7,617 bases of DNA from Methanothrix sp. (GTDB lineage: Archaea > Halobacteriota > Methanosarcinia > Methanotrichales > Methanotrichaceae), in NCBI GenBank assembly GCA_003162615.1, contig PMNG01000114.1, positions 14,150 to 21,766 on the forward strand. The letters are read 5' to 3'. Below, one piece after another: positions 1-5,918 of this stretch. The notes under the pieces were generated by a model. The model was not told the DNA's origin. It saw only the letters and a list, made by a program, of their open reading frames with translations, and did not search any database. Within the stretch, counting starts at the first letter, position 1; each line of letters begins with the position of its first letter. The position numbers and the translations under genes are program-made.

Positions 1-1
1 G

Positions 2-307
2 GCTTACGAGTTCCTGGAAGGAGATAGCGGCGATGGAGTGCCCCATGGGCTGCTCAGGGCCAAGAAAGCCATCGTTTTCAACACATCAAATACTTTTCCG
101 GAGCGAGAGCATCAGATATTCGACGATCCCCTTGAGACGCTCTGGAGGAACTGCATCTTTGGGCTTTGTGGAATAGAGGAGTTTTACAGGAAGACCTATA
201 GCGTGGTGGTGACCAGCTCTCTTGCACTGAGAAAAGCCTGGCTCGAGGATGTCAGAGAAACAGTCGCCGATTATTTTCCGGAAAAGGGAGATCAGGGGGA
301 CATATGA
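2..307 (+). CDS. Flavodoxin-fold NAD(P)H oxidoreductase, C-terminal part (5' truncated by window edge)
   Basis: The reading frame is open from base 2 and stops at TGA 305-307, so about 101 C-terminal residues are present and the N-terminal half lies outside the window. The sequence resembles the Flavodoxin_2 / NAD(P)H:quinone oxidoreductase family (MdaB/KefF-like), FMN proteins that reduce quinones or similar acceptors in the cytoplasm. Seen directly: a KAIVFNTSNTFPERE stretch (beta strand followed by a TSNT loop, as in the family's flavin/substrate loop), then DDPLETLWRNCIFGLCGIEEFYR, then a VVVTSS strand and a C-terminal helix LEDVRETVADYFP. In the family this is the last half of a roughly 190-200 residue protein. 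A GTG at 38-40 lies in frame, but the frame continues upstream (AYEFLEGDSGDG), so that GTG is not the start. No partner gene follows; the next 220 bases are non-coding. The family call is recalled from sequence resemblance; the exact substrate cannot be given. Confidence 0.72.
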   Translation, partial: AYEFLEGDSGDGVPHGLLRAKKAIVFNTSNTFPEREHQIFDDPLETLWRNCIFGLCGIEEFYRKTYSVVVTSSLALRKAWLEDVRETVADYFPEKGDQGDI

Positions 308-527
308 AAGGCTGTGCAATTCTTAATGAAATTCAGTAGGTAGAGCGAAGGAATCAGACGACCTCAAACCTGAGAGTCGATGCGCGCCCCTACCAGTGGC
401 CTGACTGCCTTTGATCTTCAGCACTAGATGAATACCATTGGTCAACCGGATTCTGCAAATCGCAGGTGTGACATCATTCAAGGTTCCATGATTCACTTCT
501 CTTAAGCCTGTCTGGGCGCACTAGAAC
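308..527. other. Non-coding gap without recognisable gene
   Basis: All frames on both strands are interrupted at short intervals and no peptide stretch looks conserved. No tRNA-like cloverleaf, obvious terminator (no long T run) or repeat was seen by eye. It joins the end of the oxidoreductase gene to the decayed minus-strand relic and may be part of the same degraded locus. Confidence 0.5.
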
Positions 528-828
528 CTAGGCATCGGTAATATTCGTCATAACCCAGTCACGCTCCTTCTTGGTGGAGGTCCACACGAACTATGAAGTC
601 GTGGTTGAAGTATAAGCCGTCAGTTTTCTTAGTGTCGTGGCCGACTCCCCAGCAGGCCTATTCTTCTCGGACTGTTGATAAGGGCAGAATGCTTGATGAG
701 ACCGTATATTTGTCCAGCATCTCGACGGTCTCCACGCCGTCGGCCAGGAACTTGCGGTACAGATCCCAGCTATCCCGGAGATCCCGCTCCTCTTCCGGGG
801 TCAGGTCACGCTCTTGTGGGGCGTTACG
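528..828 (-). pseudogene. Decayed protein-coding relic, unknown family
   Basis: Read on the minus strand from 828 down, one frame gives a coherent, charged, GC-ending-codon peptide: ERDLTPEEERDLRDSWDLYR and KFLADGVETVEMLDKY. It then meets TAG (658-660) and continues in the same frame as GVGHDTKKTDGLYFNHDFI, until TGA (559-561). In the neighbouring frame (590 down to 531) lies a second protein-like stretch, FVWTSTKKERDWVMTNITDA, ending at TAG 528-530. Its codons end mostly in G or C, unlike the overlapping frame, which suggests a frameshift near 590. The frame is closed upstream by TAG at 829-831, so the original start is missing. I do not recognise the family. It could be the remains of a conserved hypothetical gene with at least three lesions. 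A chance open frame is possible but unlikely, given the codon pattern and the run of hydrophilic, helix-like residues. No ribosome binding site or promoter is visible. Confidence 0.42.
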
Positions 829-998
829 CTAACTACCCTCCAGATCAAGTTGTTTCAGGGAAGGCCCTGGAATGCCCGAAATGCTATAGGAGTATAGACG
901 TTGAAGTAGACGGCTGGCGCAGGGTATCGATTTTGCTCCCTTGCAGGCGGTTAGATAGCGCGATCCTGAAGTTGCCCCACAGAAAGCTGGCAAAATTA
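829..998. other. Non-coding gap with a possible zinc-ribbon-like remnant
   Basis: On the plus strand the frame through 843-998 reads YPPDQVVSGKALECPKCYRS followed by IDVEVDGWRR. This has one CxxC pair and moderately protein-like composition, but there is no partner CxxC and no credible start, and the frame runs into the 3' end of the convergent PKD gene. It may be a fragment of a lost gene or chance. No other structure was seen here. Confidence 0.25.
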
Positions 999-1424
999 TC
1001 ATCTTATGGTCACAGTCAGCGGGTCTGAATATCCTGAAGTTATTCCAGGGATATCAGCATCTATTGCCTTGGCTTTGACCTGGTATGTCCCTGACTTGCT
1101 CCAGCTATGTGATGCAGTTACACTTATATCAGAGTCGAATGGACCAATCACCGAGGTTGATCCATCGCCCCAGTCGAACATATACTGCACTTGGTTTCCG
1201 TCAGGATCGGTTGCAGATGTAGAGTAGCTATAGGACTGGCCTGGAATTCCTGAGATAGATCCTGAGGGTGTTTGGATATCCAATCCGTACTGCTCGGCAT
1301 ATGCCTGACTATAGTACGGCCAACATAACCACACGATCCCAGGCTGGTGACCCGAAATCGGTCCCATGAATAAACAAGCCAGTGAAAAGATCAGCAATAA
1401 AGACAATCGATGAATTATCCTCAC
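999..1424 (-). CDS. Secreted PKD-domain protein
   Basis: A predicted exported protein of 141 residues with a single PKD (polycystic kidney disease, Ig-like beta-sandwich) domain. Such domains serve as surface adhesion or spacer modules in S-layer and extracellular proteins of methanogens. The N-terminus is a signal peptide: basic start (MRIIHR) then LSLLLIFSLACLFMG at about residues 7-21, with a possible cleavage site after GPISG or after AYA (residue 43). The PKD domain spans about residues 52-141, with ATDPDGNQV (71-79), the hallmark FDWGDGS (83-89), SHSWSKSGTYQVKAKA and a final SDPLTVTIR before TGA. I chose the GTG at 1424-1422 because AGGAAGG ends six bases before it; the frame extends 26 codons upstream to an ATG at 1502, but those residues are not signal-like. 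Most PKD proteins are longer and carry several domains, so this could be a short family member or the remains of one. It is divergent from the gene starting at 1628. Confidence 0.72.
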   Translation of the reverse strand: MRIIHRLSLLLIFSLACLFMGPISGHQPGIVWLCWPYYSQAYAEQYGLDIQTPSGSISGIPGQSYSYSTSATDPDGNQVQYMFDWGDGSTSVIGPFDSDISVTASHSWSKSGTYQVKAKAIDADIPGITSGYSDPLTVTIR

Positions 1425-1430
1425 ATCCAA

Positions 1431-1437
1431 CCTTCCT
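1431..1437 (-). promoter_or_regulatory. Ribosome binding site of the PKD gene
   Basis: On the minus strand AGGAAGG lies six bases ahead of GTG 1424-1422. This fixes the GTG rather than the upstream ATG at 1502 as the likely start and places the hydrophobic signal peptide at the N-terminus. Confidence 0.55.
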
Positions 1438-1446
1438 AACAAAGAG

Positions 1447-1464
1447 ATGGTATAATATGGTATA
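1447..1464. repeat. Two copies of ATGGTATA spaced by 10 bp
   Basis: ATGGTATA occurs at 1447-1454 and again at 1457-1464, exactly one helical turn apart, in the predicted leader/promoter of the PKD gene (read as TATACCAT on its strand). It could be a tandem regulator site or only an AT-rich promoter feature. Confidence 0.4.
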
Positions 1465-1475
1465 TTGCTGCGGGA

Positions 1476-1484
1476 ACTATATAG
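1476..1484 (-). promoter_or_regulatory. Possible TATA box for the PKD gene
   Basis: CTATATAG on the minus strand, about 50 bases ahead of the GTG start. With an archaeal TATA-to-start distance of about 26 bases, transcription would begin near 1454 and give a leader of about 30 bases containing the ribosome binding site. No BRE element is clear. Confidence 0.35.
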
Positions 1485-1627
1485 AGATGTAGTCCGGGAC
1501 AAATCATTGGCTGTACCGGGTAGTTACGGTCCGTCTCTGTCGGATAAAATGAGCTCTCGGTTAAGAGTTTCCTATAAGCCAAAGGTAGATATTTTTGGCC
1601 GGTAATATATTGATAAAGGGTTCAAGA

Positions 1628-2808
1628 ATGAATCGAAACGAGACCGATAAGCTTGTCCAGGAAATCATGCTGGACTTTGCCCGTTTGACAGGACTTGCAC
1701 CGGCAGATGCTCATCCACGACGCTATCTGTGGACGGATGCGTTCGCGGTGTGCAACTACCTCGAACTCTTTCGCCTGACCTTGGACGAAAACTATCGGGA
1801 TCTCGCATTAGCCCTGGTCAACCAGGTGCATCATACCCTCGGCCGGCACCGCGACGATGATCCAAGACGCGGCTGGATCAGCGGTCTAGATGAGCAAGAG
1901 GGTGAGCTGCACCCCACCCGAAGAGGTCTGCGGATCGGAAAAAAGCTGAACGAACGTAAGTCCAACGAGCCGCCCAATGAGCGTTTGGAATGGGACCAGG
2001 ATGGCCAGTACTACCACTACCTCACGAAGTGGATGCACGCGCTCAACCGTGTGAGCAGGGTCACAGAAGATCCGACCTATACCGGATGGGCGATAGAGCT
2101 GGCAAAAGCTGCGCACAGCAGGTTCACGTACGCTCCTCCAACCGGCGTCCGGAAGAGGATGTACTGGAAGATGAGCATCGATCTCACACACATCCTCTCG
2201 TTTCTTCAATGGGACAGCACGATCCACTAGACGGCTTCGTCACCTACAGCGAGCTGCAGTCGGCGGCTGTGGTGATCGGCAAATCGTCTCTGTCCGACCT
2301 CAAGCATGAGATTGCCGACACGGCAGAAATCTGCCGTGGCATGGGCAAGAACCTGGCAACTGATGATCCGCTGGGGATCGGCGGTCTGCTCTTCGATGCA
2401 TCAAGGATTGCACAGTTGATGATATAGGGTGGCCTTAAGTACGAGAGTCTGCTGGAGAACGTTGTGGATTCGGCGGTGCTCGGGCTGGAGTATTTTGTAA
2501 GTAACAATCAACTGGAGGATCCTGCCGAGTACCGCCTGGCTTTCCGTGAGCTTGGCCTGTCTATTGGGTTCTCAGCGGTCGAAAACCTGCAAAAAGGGAT
2601 TGAGAAGAACCCTGGGGTGTTCAGCCGGGGGAGTCGCCTACCTAGGCTTGCCGATGAACTCATGGAGTATTTGCCTCTAGGAAAAAGGATCGAGCAGTTC
2701 TGGATGGATGACAGAAACAGACAAGCAAGAACATGGATCGAGCACCGTGAGATCAACATGGTGATGCTCGCTACAAGCCTCGCACCCAACGAATTTTTGA
2801 TGATCTGA
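1628..2808 (+). pseudogene. Conserved hypothetical protein gene, broken by a frameshift and an in-frame TAG
   Basis: Joining the frames gives a protein of about 390 residues. Part one (1628 to about 2190) begins MNRNETDKLVQEIMLDFARL and includes LDEQEGELHPTRRGLRIGKK, ERLEWDQDGQYYHYLTKWMH and MYWKMSIDLTH. Part two lies in the next frame and continues HPLVSSMGQHDPLDGFVTYS, then GMGKNLATDDPLGIGGLLFD and IAQLMI. It is interrupted by TAG 2425-2427 and then runs on in the same frame (GGLKYESLLENVVDSAVLGL) to TGA 2806-2808. The junction lies in CACACACA (2185-2192): removing one CA unit restores DLTHPLVSSMGQ. The many aromatic and Trp/His-rich helices suggest an alpha-helical barrel like that of six-hairpin glycosidase-related proteins, but no function can be assigned. 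ATG 1628 was chosen because AAAGGG lies 7 bases upstream; an in-frame TTG at 1595 is an alternative with no good binding site. Two independent lesions argue for a real pseudogene rather than a single error. Confidence 0.75.
2185..2192 (+). repeat. (CA)4 run at the frameshift point
   Basis: CACACACA sits exactly where the reading frame of the hypothetical gene changes. Loss of one CA unit would fuse the two conserved halves, so an added CA by strand slippage is the simplest explanation of the lesion; a one-base deletion nearby is the alternative. Confidence 0.55.
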
Positions 2809-2833
2809 TCCGAATAAGCGGCGATTCCATCCT

Positions 2834-2890
2834 ACTTTTGTCAGTTCTTCGTTCGTATTTTGTTCGTACTTTGGTTCTCTCGCTCTTTTT
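2834..2890 (+). terminator. T-rich tract, possible archaeal terminator
   Basis: After the broken gene there are several short T runs (ACTTTTG, ATTTTG, ACTTTGG, CTTTTTC) without a strong hairpin. Archaeal polymerases often stop at such oligo-T tracts. It is a plausible end for the upstream unit, ahead of the response regulator promoter. Confidence 0.3.
2851..2872 (+). repeat. Tandem 11-bp direct repeat
   Basis: GTTCGTATTTT (2851-2861) is followed directly by GTTCGTACTTT (2862-2872), identical at 10 of 11 positions. It lies in the T-rich stretch between the broken gene and the response regulator. It may be a slippage duplication or a regulator half-site pair. Confidence 0.45.
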
Positions 2891-2935
2891 CAGTGGATCG
2901 AACCGCAAATTCTTCTTTTGAAATTCGAAGGACAA

Positions 2936-2943
2936 CTATATTA
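2936..2943 (+). promoter_or_regulatory. Possible TATA box of the response regulator gene
   Basis: CTATATTA lies about 60 bases before the GTG start. With archaeal spacing, transcription would begin near 2966, giving a leader of about 33 bases that contains the AGGAGG site. This start point would fall just after the upstream in-frame ATG at 2963, which further favours the GTG. Confidence 0.4.
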
Positions 2944-2985
2944 GATATGCAGCATATTTGCGATGCAGCTTAGAGATAGTAGCCC

Positions 2986-2991
2986 AGGAGG
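2986..2991 (+). promoter_or_regulatory. Ribosome binding site AGGAGG
   Basis: A perfect AGGAGG with a 7-base spacer to GTG 2999-3001. It decides the start of the response regulator: the upstream ATG (2963) in the same frame has no comparable site and would put this motif inside the coding region. Confidence 0.7.
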
Positions 2992-2998
2992 TTTTCCA

Positions 2999-3391
2999 GT
3001 GACCGGTGAAGATCAAAGGCATCTGAGTGTGCTTCTCGTAGAGGATAACGAAGTTAACCAGAAAATTGTTCAGGCGATGCTCAAACGAATGGGTTATACG
3101 GCTGATTTGGCTGTAAACGGTCTGGAGGGGCTACAAGCCCTGGAAAACAAAAGGTACGATGTAGTACTTATGGACATCCAGATGCCCGTGATGGACGGCC
3201 TGCAGGCAACAGAGGCTATCCGCGCTCGCCTGCCACCCGCGGAGCAGCCTTACATAATTGCCATCACAGCCTATGCTCATCTGTACAGCGTCGATATGTG
3301 CCTTCATGCTGGGATGAACGATTACATCATCAAGCCCTTCAATTTGGAGGAGCTAAAGAAGGCATTTAATGGAATCAGAGCTAATTCATAA
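2999..3391 (+). CDS. Receiver-only (CheY-like) response regulator
   Basis: A 130-residue protein made of one REC domain with no output domain, expected to be a cytoplasmic phospho-acceptor for a histidine kinase. Numbering from the GTG start: strand 1 LLVEDNEVNQ holds the acidic pair E15/D16; VVLMDIQMPVMDG carries the phospho-acceptor Asp59; IIAITAYA holds the switch Thr90; and DYIIKPF holds the conserved Lys112. All phosphorylation residues are therefore intact. The VEDNEVNQKI start and DIQMPVMDG loop resemble the receiver domains fused to the C-terminus of hybrid histidine kinases, so it may derive from one, but its own AGGAGG and promoter-like sequence indicate a free-standing gene. No histidine kinase or output gene is next to it, so its partner is elsewhere. 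The start was taken as GTG 2999 rather than ATG 2963, which would add 12 residues. It is separated by about 200 bases from the methyltransferase, which has its own promoter. Confidence 0.9.
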   Translation: MTGEDQRHLSVLLVEDNEVNQKIVQAMLKRMGYTADLAVNGLEGLQALENKRYDVVLMDIQMPVMDGLQATEAIRARLPPAEQPYIIAITAYAHLYSVDMCLHAGMNDYIIKPFNLEELKKAFNGIRANS

Positions 3392-3434
3392 TGTGTAGTC
3401 GCAAAACAATAGAGGGTTCCATACTGGAAAATCA

Positions 3435-3444
3435 TGAGGCCTCA
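3435..3444. repeat. Perfect 10-bp palindrome TGAGGCCTCA
   Basis: A self-complementary site in the gap between the response regulator and the methyltransferase. It could be a dimeric regulator site or part of a transcript-end structure; no T run follows directly. Confidence 0.3.
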
Positions 3445-3479
3445 GTTACAAGGCAAGCTCAGGGGCTGTAGCCAGCGCT

Positions 3480-3495
3480 AATGGCATTGGCCATT
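3480..3495. repeat. Small hairpin AATGGC-attg-GCCATT
   Basis: A six-base perfect stem with a four-base loop between the two genes, about 50 bases ahead of the methyltransferase TATA box. There is no oligo-T behind it, so a terminator role is not supported; a regulator site is possible. Confidence 0.3.
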
Positions 3496-3542
3496 GCTCG
3501 ATAACTATTTTCAAGATTTTCGACCGGAATTGGCCACCGATT

Positions 3543-3550
3543 TTTATATA
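3543..3550 (+). promoter_or_regulatory. TATA box of the methyltransferase gene
   Basis: TTTATATA, the archaeal consensus form, lies 45 bases before ATG 3596, preceded by a purine-containing ACCGA stretch where a BRE would be. Transcription would begin near 3573 and give a leader of about 23 bases. That leader carries AGGAG at 3585-3589, six bases ahead of the ATG. Confidence 0.55.
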
Positions 3551-3595
3551 TTAACCCACGTCGCATACTTTTGAAATGTATTTCAGGAGCCGGAG

Positions 3596-4372
3596 ATGGA
3601 CAGCAAAGAGATCGTAAGAAGACAGTTCGACATACAAGCCCAGAACTTCAGCAACTGGTCAGTCACCAAGAACGAAGAGTACATGAAGGCATACTTCGAG
3701 TTCATCGATCTGCGCAAAGTTGACGAGTTGCTGGACGTCGCCTGCGGATCTGGAGAGTTCTCTGTTTTCTGTGCAAGAAGGATCAAGCGCGTTCATGGAA
3801 TCGACATCTCTGCAGGAATGATCGAGCTGGCGAATAAGTTGGCCCAAACCAATGGTCTAGCCAATGTCACTTTTGAATGCCATGACGTTGAACACATCCC
3901 TTGCGCCGACAATACGTTCTCGGTCGTGCAATGCAGGTCGGCATTTCACCACATGGAGAACTACCCCCAGGTGTTCAAGGAGATGCTGCGGTGCTGCCAG
4001 CCCAACGGGCGGATAGCTGTTCAGGACATAATGGCGTATGAGGATCAGAAGGTCGATTCGTTCTTTGAGGCTCTGGAGAAGGAAGTCGATGTCAGTCACA
4101 ATGCGACGCTGCACCGAGCGGAGTTCATCGATCTCTTCGACCGAAACCAGGTTGAGGTGATTCGATCGTTTACCGTGGAAATAGAGCTGAACTTCCGTGA
4201 GTATTTGAGCCATGCACATCAGTCGGAAGACAGCCGTGAGAAGATCGGAGATCTCTTAGAGAAAGGATTGCAGGATGAGGACATATCGCGCTTTCTATAC
4301 ATGAACGGAGATCATGTGCTGGTCCTCAAGCGGGCAGTGTTCTTGATCCTTGGTAACAAAAGAAATGAGTAG
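3596..4372 (+). CDS. Class I SAM-dependent methyltransferase (Methyltransf_11 / UbiE-like)
   Basis: A soluble 258-residue protein with a Rossmann-fold methyltransferase core. Residues 1-40 form a helical cap (RRQFDIQAQNFSNW) of the kind seen in small-molecule methyltransferases related to UbiE/COQ5. Motif I, the SAM-binding loop, is LLDVACGSGEFS at 45-56; the acidic end of strand 2 is VHGIDIS at 66-72; motif III-like HDVEHIPCADNTFSVV at 96-111 carries the adenine-contacting Asp97; motif IV-like FHHM lies at 117-120 and the post-motif strand NGRIAVQDIMAYED at 137-150. The C-terminal 100 residues probably form the substrate-binding lid. ATG 3596 has AGGAG six bases upstream and a good TATA box. 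Codons favour CTG and GAG, unlike the AT-rich genes downstream. The substrate cannot be told from sequence, and neither neighbour suggests a pathway. The stop TAG (4370-4372) overlaps the start of a 46-codon ORF. Confidence 0.88.
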   Translation: MDSKEIVRRQFDIQAQNFSNWSVTKNEEYMKAYFEFIDLRKVDELLDVACGSGEFSVFCARRIKRVHGIDISAGMIELANKLAQTNGLANVTFECHDVEHIPCADNTFSVVQCRSAFHHMENYPQVFKEMLRCCQPNGRIAVQDIMAYEDQKVDSFFEALEKEVDVSHNATLHRAEFIDLFDRNQVEVIRSFTVEIELNFREYLSHAHQSEDSREKIGDLLEKGLQDEDISRFLYMNGDHVLVLKRAVFLILGNKRNE

Positions 4373-4505
4373 CTTAGGCATATTTTTCTATCCATCCAAG
4401 AACCAGATTCAGCCTCTGTGGAGACTGATCGATGAAAATGTGCTGGCAAATATGCATTCGAGATCGATCAATTCAGCAATGAAGGAAAGATATTTGATTC
4501 ATTGA
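4365..4505 (+). CDS. Possible small protein overlapping the methyltransferase stop
   Basis: A 46-codon frame starts at ATG 4365, inside the last codons of the methyltransferase in another frame, and ends with TGA 4503-4505. It begins MSSLGIFFYPSKNQIQPLW and continues RLIDENVLANMHSRS. The stop-start overlap could allow coupled translation. No separate ribosome binding site is seen beyond AAAAGAA. The family is not recognised, and a short chance frame or the remnant of a C-terminal neighbour is as likely as a real gene. Confidence 0.3.
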   Translation: MSSLGIFFYPSKNQIQPLWRLIDENVLANMHSRSINSAMKERYLIH

Positions 4506-4691
4506 GGGTAGGCGGTTACGTTTAAGCTTGCTCTATAGATCCCTCCAAGAAATACAACTATAGCCTTGATGATGCATTAATATTTATTAAATAAGATTAT
4601 AATCAATTAAGATAATAACCAATTCTAGTAATTCCTCTTTTGATTCTTGAGACCTTTTACACAATAGATATATATTAGGAATATCAAACGC
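4506..4691. other. AT-rich intergenic region, boundary of the SIR2-HerA segment
   Basis: No gene is visible. Base composition drops to very AT-rich from about 4550 and stays so to the window end, with stretches such as TATTTATTAAATAAG and related ATAATCAATT / ATAACCAATT repeats at about 4600-4625. It must contain the promoter of the SIR2-HerA operon. No tRNA gene or clear attachment repeat was seen at this junction. Confidence 0.45.
4668..4677 (+). promoter_or_regulatory. Possible TATA box of the SIR2-HerA operon
   Basis: ATATATATTA is centred near 4672. Archaeal spacing would place the transcript start near 4698, which is after ATG 4692 but about 24 bases before ATG 4722, so it favours the second ATG as the SIR2 start. 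The whole region is AT-rich, and another TATA-like site (about 4580-4590) is possible. Confidence 0.3.
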
Positions 4692-5918
4692 ATGCAATTA
4701 GTCGAGGGAGACCAAATAATTATGGCGGATGTTAAATATAATTTAGTTCACGAAGTAGACGAATTAAAAAATCAATTATCAATTTCCAGACGCATCGGCT
4801 TCTTTTTTGGTGCTGGAACAAGCATGTCAATAGGAATGCCAGGAATTGTTGAATTGACAAAACAAGTTAAAGAGAGTCTCGTCTCTGGAGAAAAAGAGGA
4901 TATAGATAACGTTATCAAATGTCTTAAATCTTTCCCAGAGAAATCAGATATTACTATAGAAGATATTTTGAATCATATAAGATTAATTAGACAAATAACT
5001 AGGGAAACCTATTCCAAGGGATTCGAAGGTATCAATGGAAAAAGTGCCAAGAATTTAGATATTTCTATTTGTAATAAAATTTATCAATTAATCGCCGTCA
5101 AAGAAAACGAATCAGATATTACTCCCATGATCTTATTTGCCTCGTGGTTAAATTGGCTCCCCCGGGATTATAGCAAGGAAATATTCACTGTGAATTATGA
5201 TTTAGTCCTAGAAAAAGCTTTTGAGGATTTACGAATACCGTATTTTGATGGTTTTGTTGGTGCACACGAACCTTTCTTTTTGCCAGAAAGCATAGAAAGC
5301 AAAGAAAAGATAGATTCTCCTCCCTTTTCATGGATTAGGCTATGGAAGCTACACGGTTCTTTTGGTTGGTTCTGGCAAAAAAGAGAGAAGAGCGAAACTT
5401 ATAAAGTAATAAGATTAGGTTCACTAGCAAAAGGAGCAGATACCAATAGAGAATTAGTTATATATCCCTCAAGAGATAAGTACGAATCATCACGCAAGCA
5501 ACCATTTACTGCGTATTTTGATAGACTTAAAAGTTATTTGCAGGAAGGAGAAACCCATTTTATAATAAATGGTTACTCGTTTGGAGAGGAACATATTAAT
5601 GATATATTATTTAATTCATTGAAACAAAATAATAGATTACACATAATAGTCTTTCTGTTCAGTGATTCGGTTTTCGAAAGAATAAAAGAGCAAGTAAAAC
5701 AGTTTTTAAATATAAGCGTATTCAGTCCTTCTTACGCAGTTATTGGAGGATTCATCGGAGCATGGGACTCACTTGACTACAAACCAGAACTAGAATTATA
5801 TTACGATAAAGACGACAAGAAATTGACATTAGGAGATTTTAAATTACTCGTAAATTTTTTAATAAATACAAGTGGAAGTAAATTCGCTATTGAAGATAAA
5901 TCAAAGAGAAAATTATGA
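4692..5918 (+). CDS. SIR2-family NAD-hydrolysing effector of a SIR2-HerA defence pair
   Basis: A 408-residue cytoplasmic protein with an N-terminal SIR2 domain. In SIR2-HerA anti-phage systems this subunit breaks down NAD+ when phage infection is sensed, in a complex with the HerA ATPase. Seen (numbered from ATG 4692): FFFGAGTSMSIGMPG at 37-51 is the NAD-binding glycine loop; FTVNYDLVLE at 165-174 supplies the conserved Asn168 and Asp170; WKLHGSFGW at 218-226 holds the catalytic-type His221; YPSRDKY is at 259-265; and FIINGYSFGEEHINDILF at 290-307 is the late nucleotide-binding strand, with Asn303/Asp304 before a helix. All key residues are present, so the enzyme looks intact. ATG 4722 (Met11) is an equally good start, with GGAG at 4707-4710 and the TATA-like site at 4668; AGGA at 4677 serves ATG 4692. 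The stop overlaps the HerA start by ATGA, indicating an operon with coupled translation. AT-rich codons (TTA, AGA, ATA) contrast with the methyltransferase and suggest transfer. Confidence 0.87.
   Translation: MQLVEGDQIIMADVKYNLVHEVDELKNQLSISRRIGFFFGAGTSMSIGMPGIVELTKQVKESLVSGEKEDIDNVIKCLKSFPEKSDITIEDILNHIRLIRQITRETYSKGFEGINGKSAKNLDISICNKIYQLIAVKENESDITPMILFASWLNWLPRDYSKEIFTVNYDLVLEKAFEDLRIPYFDGFVGAHEPFFLPESIESKEKIDSPPFSWIRLWKLHGSFGWFWQKREKSETYKVIRLGSLAKGADTNRELVIYPSRDKYESSRKQPFTAYFDRLKSYLQEGETHFIINGYSFGEEHINDILFNSLKQNNRLHIIVFLFSDSVFERIKEQVKQFLNISVFSPSYAVIGGFIGAWDSLDYKPELELYYDKDDKKLTLGDFKLLVNFLINTSGSKFAIEDKSKRKL
4707..4710 (+). promoter_or_regulatory. Candidate ribosome binding site for the internal SIR2 start
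   Basis: GGAG within a purine run (GAGGGAG, 4704-4710), 11 bases ahead of ATG 4722. It competes with AGGA 4677-4680, also 11 bases ahead of ATG 4692, so the true start is undecided. Confidence 0.3.

Noticed and set aside
86..319. Minus-strand open frame across the oxidoreductase
   Set aside because: It is antisense to a recognisable C-terminal flavodoxin-fold sequence and has no protein-like features of its own.
675..1028. Plus-strand open frame of 117 codons
   Set aside because: Its first half is antisense to the minus-strand relic and is Arg/Pro/Ser-rich as expected for a shadow; only the short CPKC part looks protein-like, and it lacks a start and a second metal pair.
1006..1227. Plus-strand frame over the PKD gene
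   Set aside because: It is antisense to a clear PKD domain with signal peptide and ribosome binding site on the other strand.
1886..2227. Minus-strand frame of 113 codons within the hypothetical gene
   Set aside because: It is antisense to well-formed protein (EWDQDGQYYHYLTKWMH) and has no ribosome binding site.
2425..2427. TAG read as pyrrolysine in the broken hypothetical gene
   Set aside because: The same gene also has a frameshift, TAG ends the methyltransferase normally, and this protein is not one of the methylamine methyltransferases known to use pyrrolysine.
3857..4219. Minus-strand frame of 120 codons within the methyltransferase
   Set aside because: It is a shadow of the methyltransferase; the sense strand has all SAM-binding motifs, a good ribosome binding site and a TATA box.
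4506..4691. CRISPR array, tRNA or attachment site at the composition boundary
   Set aside because: No regularly spaced repeats, cloverleaf pairing or duplicated junction sequence could be seen; only short AT-rich near-repeats are present.
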